A stretch of 42,047 bases of DNA from NCBI GenBank assembly GCA_003598025.1, contig QZKH01000003.1:1-42047 (forward strand), read 5' to 3'. A model generated the notes under the pieces. It was not told the origin of the DNA. It saw only the letters and a program-made list of their open reading frames with translations, and did not search any database. This stretch comes from Candidatus Omnitrophota bacterium (GTDB lineage: Bacteria; Omnitrophota; Gorgyraeia; Gygaellales; Profunditerraquicolaceae). Positions 40,910 through 42,047 of the stretch are shown here, in pieces. Positions within the stretch are counted from its first letter, which is position 1, and each line of letters begins with the position of its first letter. The translations under genes were made by a program, and so were the position numbers.

Positions 40910-41878
40910 ATGTTACAAGATAAAGTCATAAGCACTATAAATAAATATAAGCTGATTAAAAAAGGGGATTATATCCTGCTTGGTGTATCGGGCGGCCCTG
41001 ATTCTGTCGCCCTCGCTTATATTTTAAATAGCCTTAAGAAGAGATTGGGCATTAAGCTGTGTATCGGGCATCTTGACCACGCGATGAGAGAATATTCGCA
41101 TAAAGATGCTTATTTTGTAAGGTCTCTTGCACAAAAACTTGGTATCCCATTTTTTTTCTCCAGGGTCAGGGTTAACCAGGCCTACAAAGAGGCCTCTGAA
41201 GAACAAAATGCCCGCAGCGCAAGATTCAGCTTCTTCCTATCGGTTGCCAAAAAAGAAAATATTAATAAGATTGCGCTTGGACATAATTTTGACGATCAGG
41301 CCGAAACCGTATTAATGAGGATTTTAAGGGGTGCCGGGCTTTATGGCATGCTTGGGATAATGCCCAAAAGAGAAATCTCCGGCCATGTGTTTATAAGGCC
41401 GCTTATTGATTTAAAACGTAAAGAGATCATTGCTTATTTGAAGAAAAAAAAGATAAGGTTTTGTATCGACCCTTCTAACGCTAAAAACATATATTTCAGG
41501 AATTCAGTCAGGAACGAATTGTTGCCTCTGTTGGAATCAAAATATAATAAGAATATAAAGGAGCGGCTTAATGATATGGCTGATAGCATTGCTTATGATT
41601 ACGATTATCTTATGCGGTCTGCCAGCAGGTTCCTTAAGAGGCAGGGCCAATCATTGCAGGTAGGATCACTTATCAGGCTGCATCCATCCATCAGGAGGCT
41701 CGCCTTAAGGTTAAGCATCCATGCAAAACAAGGGGATATAAGAAGGATTACTTTTAACCACATTCAAGAACTTGATGACTTGATCATAAACCGCCCGGAT
41801 AATTCAATCGTAGACCTGCCTAAAGGTTTATATGCCTTAAAGAAGAGGGGAAAACTCTACTTCCGCAACAAATATTAA
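40910..41878 (+). CDS. tilS: tRNA(Ile)-lysidine synthase
   Basis: A 322-residue N-type ATP pyrophosphatase that converts C34 of the CAT anticodon of tRNA-Ile2 to lysidine. The PP-loop is LLGVSGGPDSVALAY (about residues 24-38). HLDHAMRE, LGHNFDDQAETVLMRILRGAG and RPLIDLKRKEI are family features. It lacks the long C-terminal extension of E. coli TilS, like many other bacteria. Its likely substrate is the tRNA at 174-245. ftsH follows, a common order. Confidence 0.95.
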   Translation: MLQDKVISTINKYKLIKKGDYILLGVSGGPDSVALAYILNSLKKRLGIKLCIGHLDHAMREYSHKDAYFVRSLAQKLGIPFFFSRVRVNQAYKEASEEQNARSARFSFFLSVAKKENINKIALGHNFDDQAETVLMRILRGAGLYGMLGIMPKREISGHVFIRPLIDLKRKEIIAYLKKKKIRFCIDPSNAKNIYFRNSVRNELLPLLESKYNKNIKERLNDMADSIAYDYDYLMRSASRFLKRQGQSLQVGSLIRLHPSIRRLALRLSIHAKQGDIRRITFNHIQELDDLIINRPDNSIVDLPKGLYALKKRGKLYFRNKY

Positions 41879-41885
41879 CAAATAC

Positions 41886-41914
41886 TTGATTAAAAGAATA
41901 TTTACAGATATAAT
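41886..41914 (+). promoter_or_regulatory. Promoter for ftsH
   Basis: TTGATT (41886-41891) and TATAAT (41909-41914) are 17 bp apart; the -10 is perfect. The start near 41921 leaves room for AAAAAGG (41924-41930) and ATG 41938. Confidence 0.7.
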
Positions 41915-41937
41915 AATAACTCTAAAAAGGCAGAATT

Positions 41938-42047
41938 ATGAAAAAAGAAAATCTACGTAACTCTAAGAAAAACAAGGCATTTCGTCGTTTCCCGTTTGGC
42001 TGGATATTCGCTATAATTGTTTTTTATTTGTTCATAAGCTCAATAAA
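41938..42047 (+). CDS. ftsH: Start of FtsH-like membrane protease (cut by window end)
   Basis: Only 36 residues are visible: a basic N-terminus (MKKENLRNSKKNKAFRRF) followed by a hydrophobic helix (FGWIFAIIVFYLFIS). AAAAAGG precedes the ATG by 7 bp and a strong promoter lies upstream. The tilS-ftsH order is common, which is the main reason for the name. No AAA or protease motif can be checked. Confidence 0.5.
   Translation, partial: MKKENLRNSKKNKAFRRFPFGWIFAIIVFYLFISSI

Overview
This 42-kb window is an AT-rich bacterial chromosome segment, read almost entirely on the + strand. Its gene set suggests a Gram-negative, anaerobic, acetogen-like organism with an outer membrane. It holds Wood-Ljungdahl methyl-branch and corrinoid genes (acsC, acsV, cooC, acsD, acsE), an outer-membrane beta-barrel protein, gatCAB, and many tightly overlapping genes. 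I would guess Candidatus Omnitrophota (OP3) or a relative. That is inference from gene content, not from a marker search.

Layout. 1-463: tRNA cluster with intact tRNA-Ile2/Met(CAT) and tRNA-Val(CAC), plus two broken tRNA copies that each carry an inserted pair of hairpins. 509-5635: zinc-ribbon coiled-coil protein, RNase HI, RNase P RNA, yebC, ruvC, ruvA (no ruvB), scpB, pheA. 5641-12804: aromatic amino-acid genes (hisC-like, aroF, tyrA) running into cmk, lepA, lepB, pgsA and plsY with chained overlaps. 12805-13637: regulatory stretch with a promoter, a structured three-way-junction leader before a small unknown gene, then a separate promoter-to-terminator small RNA.

13638-20522 is the most novel part. 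Four exported proteins look like a chaperone/usher-type surface-fibre cassette: a triple beta-domain protein, a pilin-like protein, a PapD-like chaperone candidate, and a 931-residue TPR / secretin-N / beta-barrel / SdrD-like outer-membrane protein. Convergent to it lies a two-gene operon controlled by a clear c-di-GMP-I (GEMM) riboswitch followed by two tandem terminators. 20574-23813 is a very large sugar-active enzyme on the - strand.

24012-31527: gatC-gatA-gatB-ctpA-divergent deacetylase-tsaD-mgtC, a bactofilin fused to a DNA-binding domain, and a membrane-tethered HTH protein. 31558-38440: larB, an FmdE-like gene and the acs genes for methyl transfer from tetrahydrofolate to the corrinoid protein. 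The catalytic CODH/ACS subunits (acsA, acsB) are not in the window. 38444-42047: dgkA, a lone receiver protein, tRNA-Met followed by repeated, interrupted copies of its 3' part, an EFR1-type ferredoxin/flavodoxin protein, a DUF4190-like protein, tilS, and the start of ftsH. TilS would modify the CAT tRNA at 174-245 if that is tRNA-Ile2.
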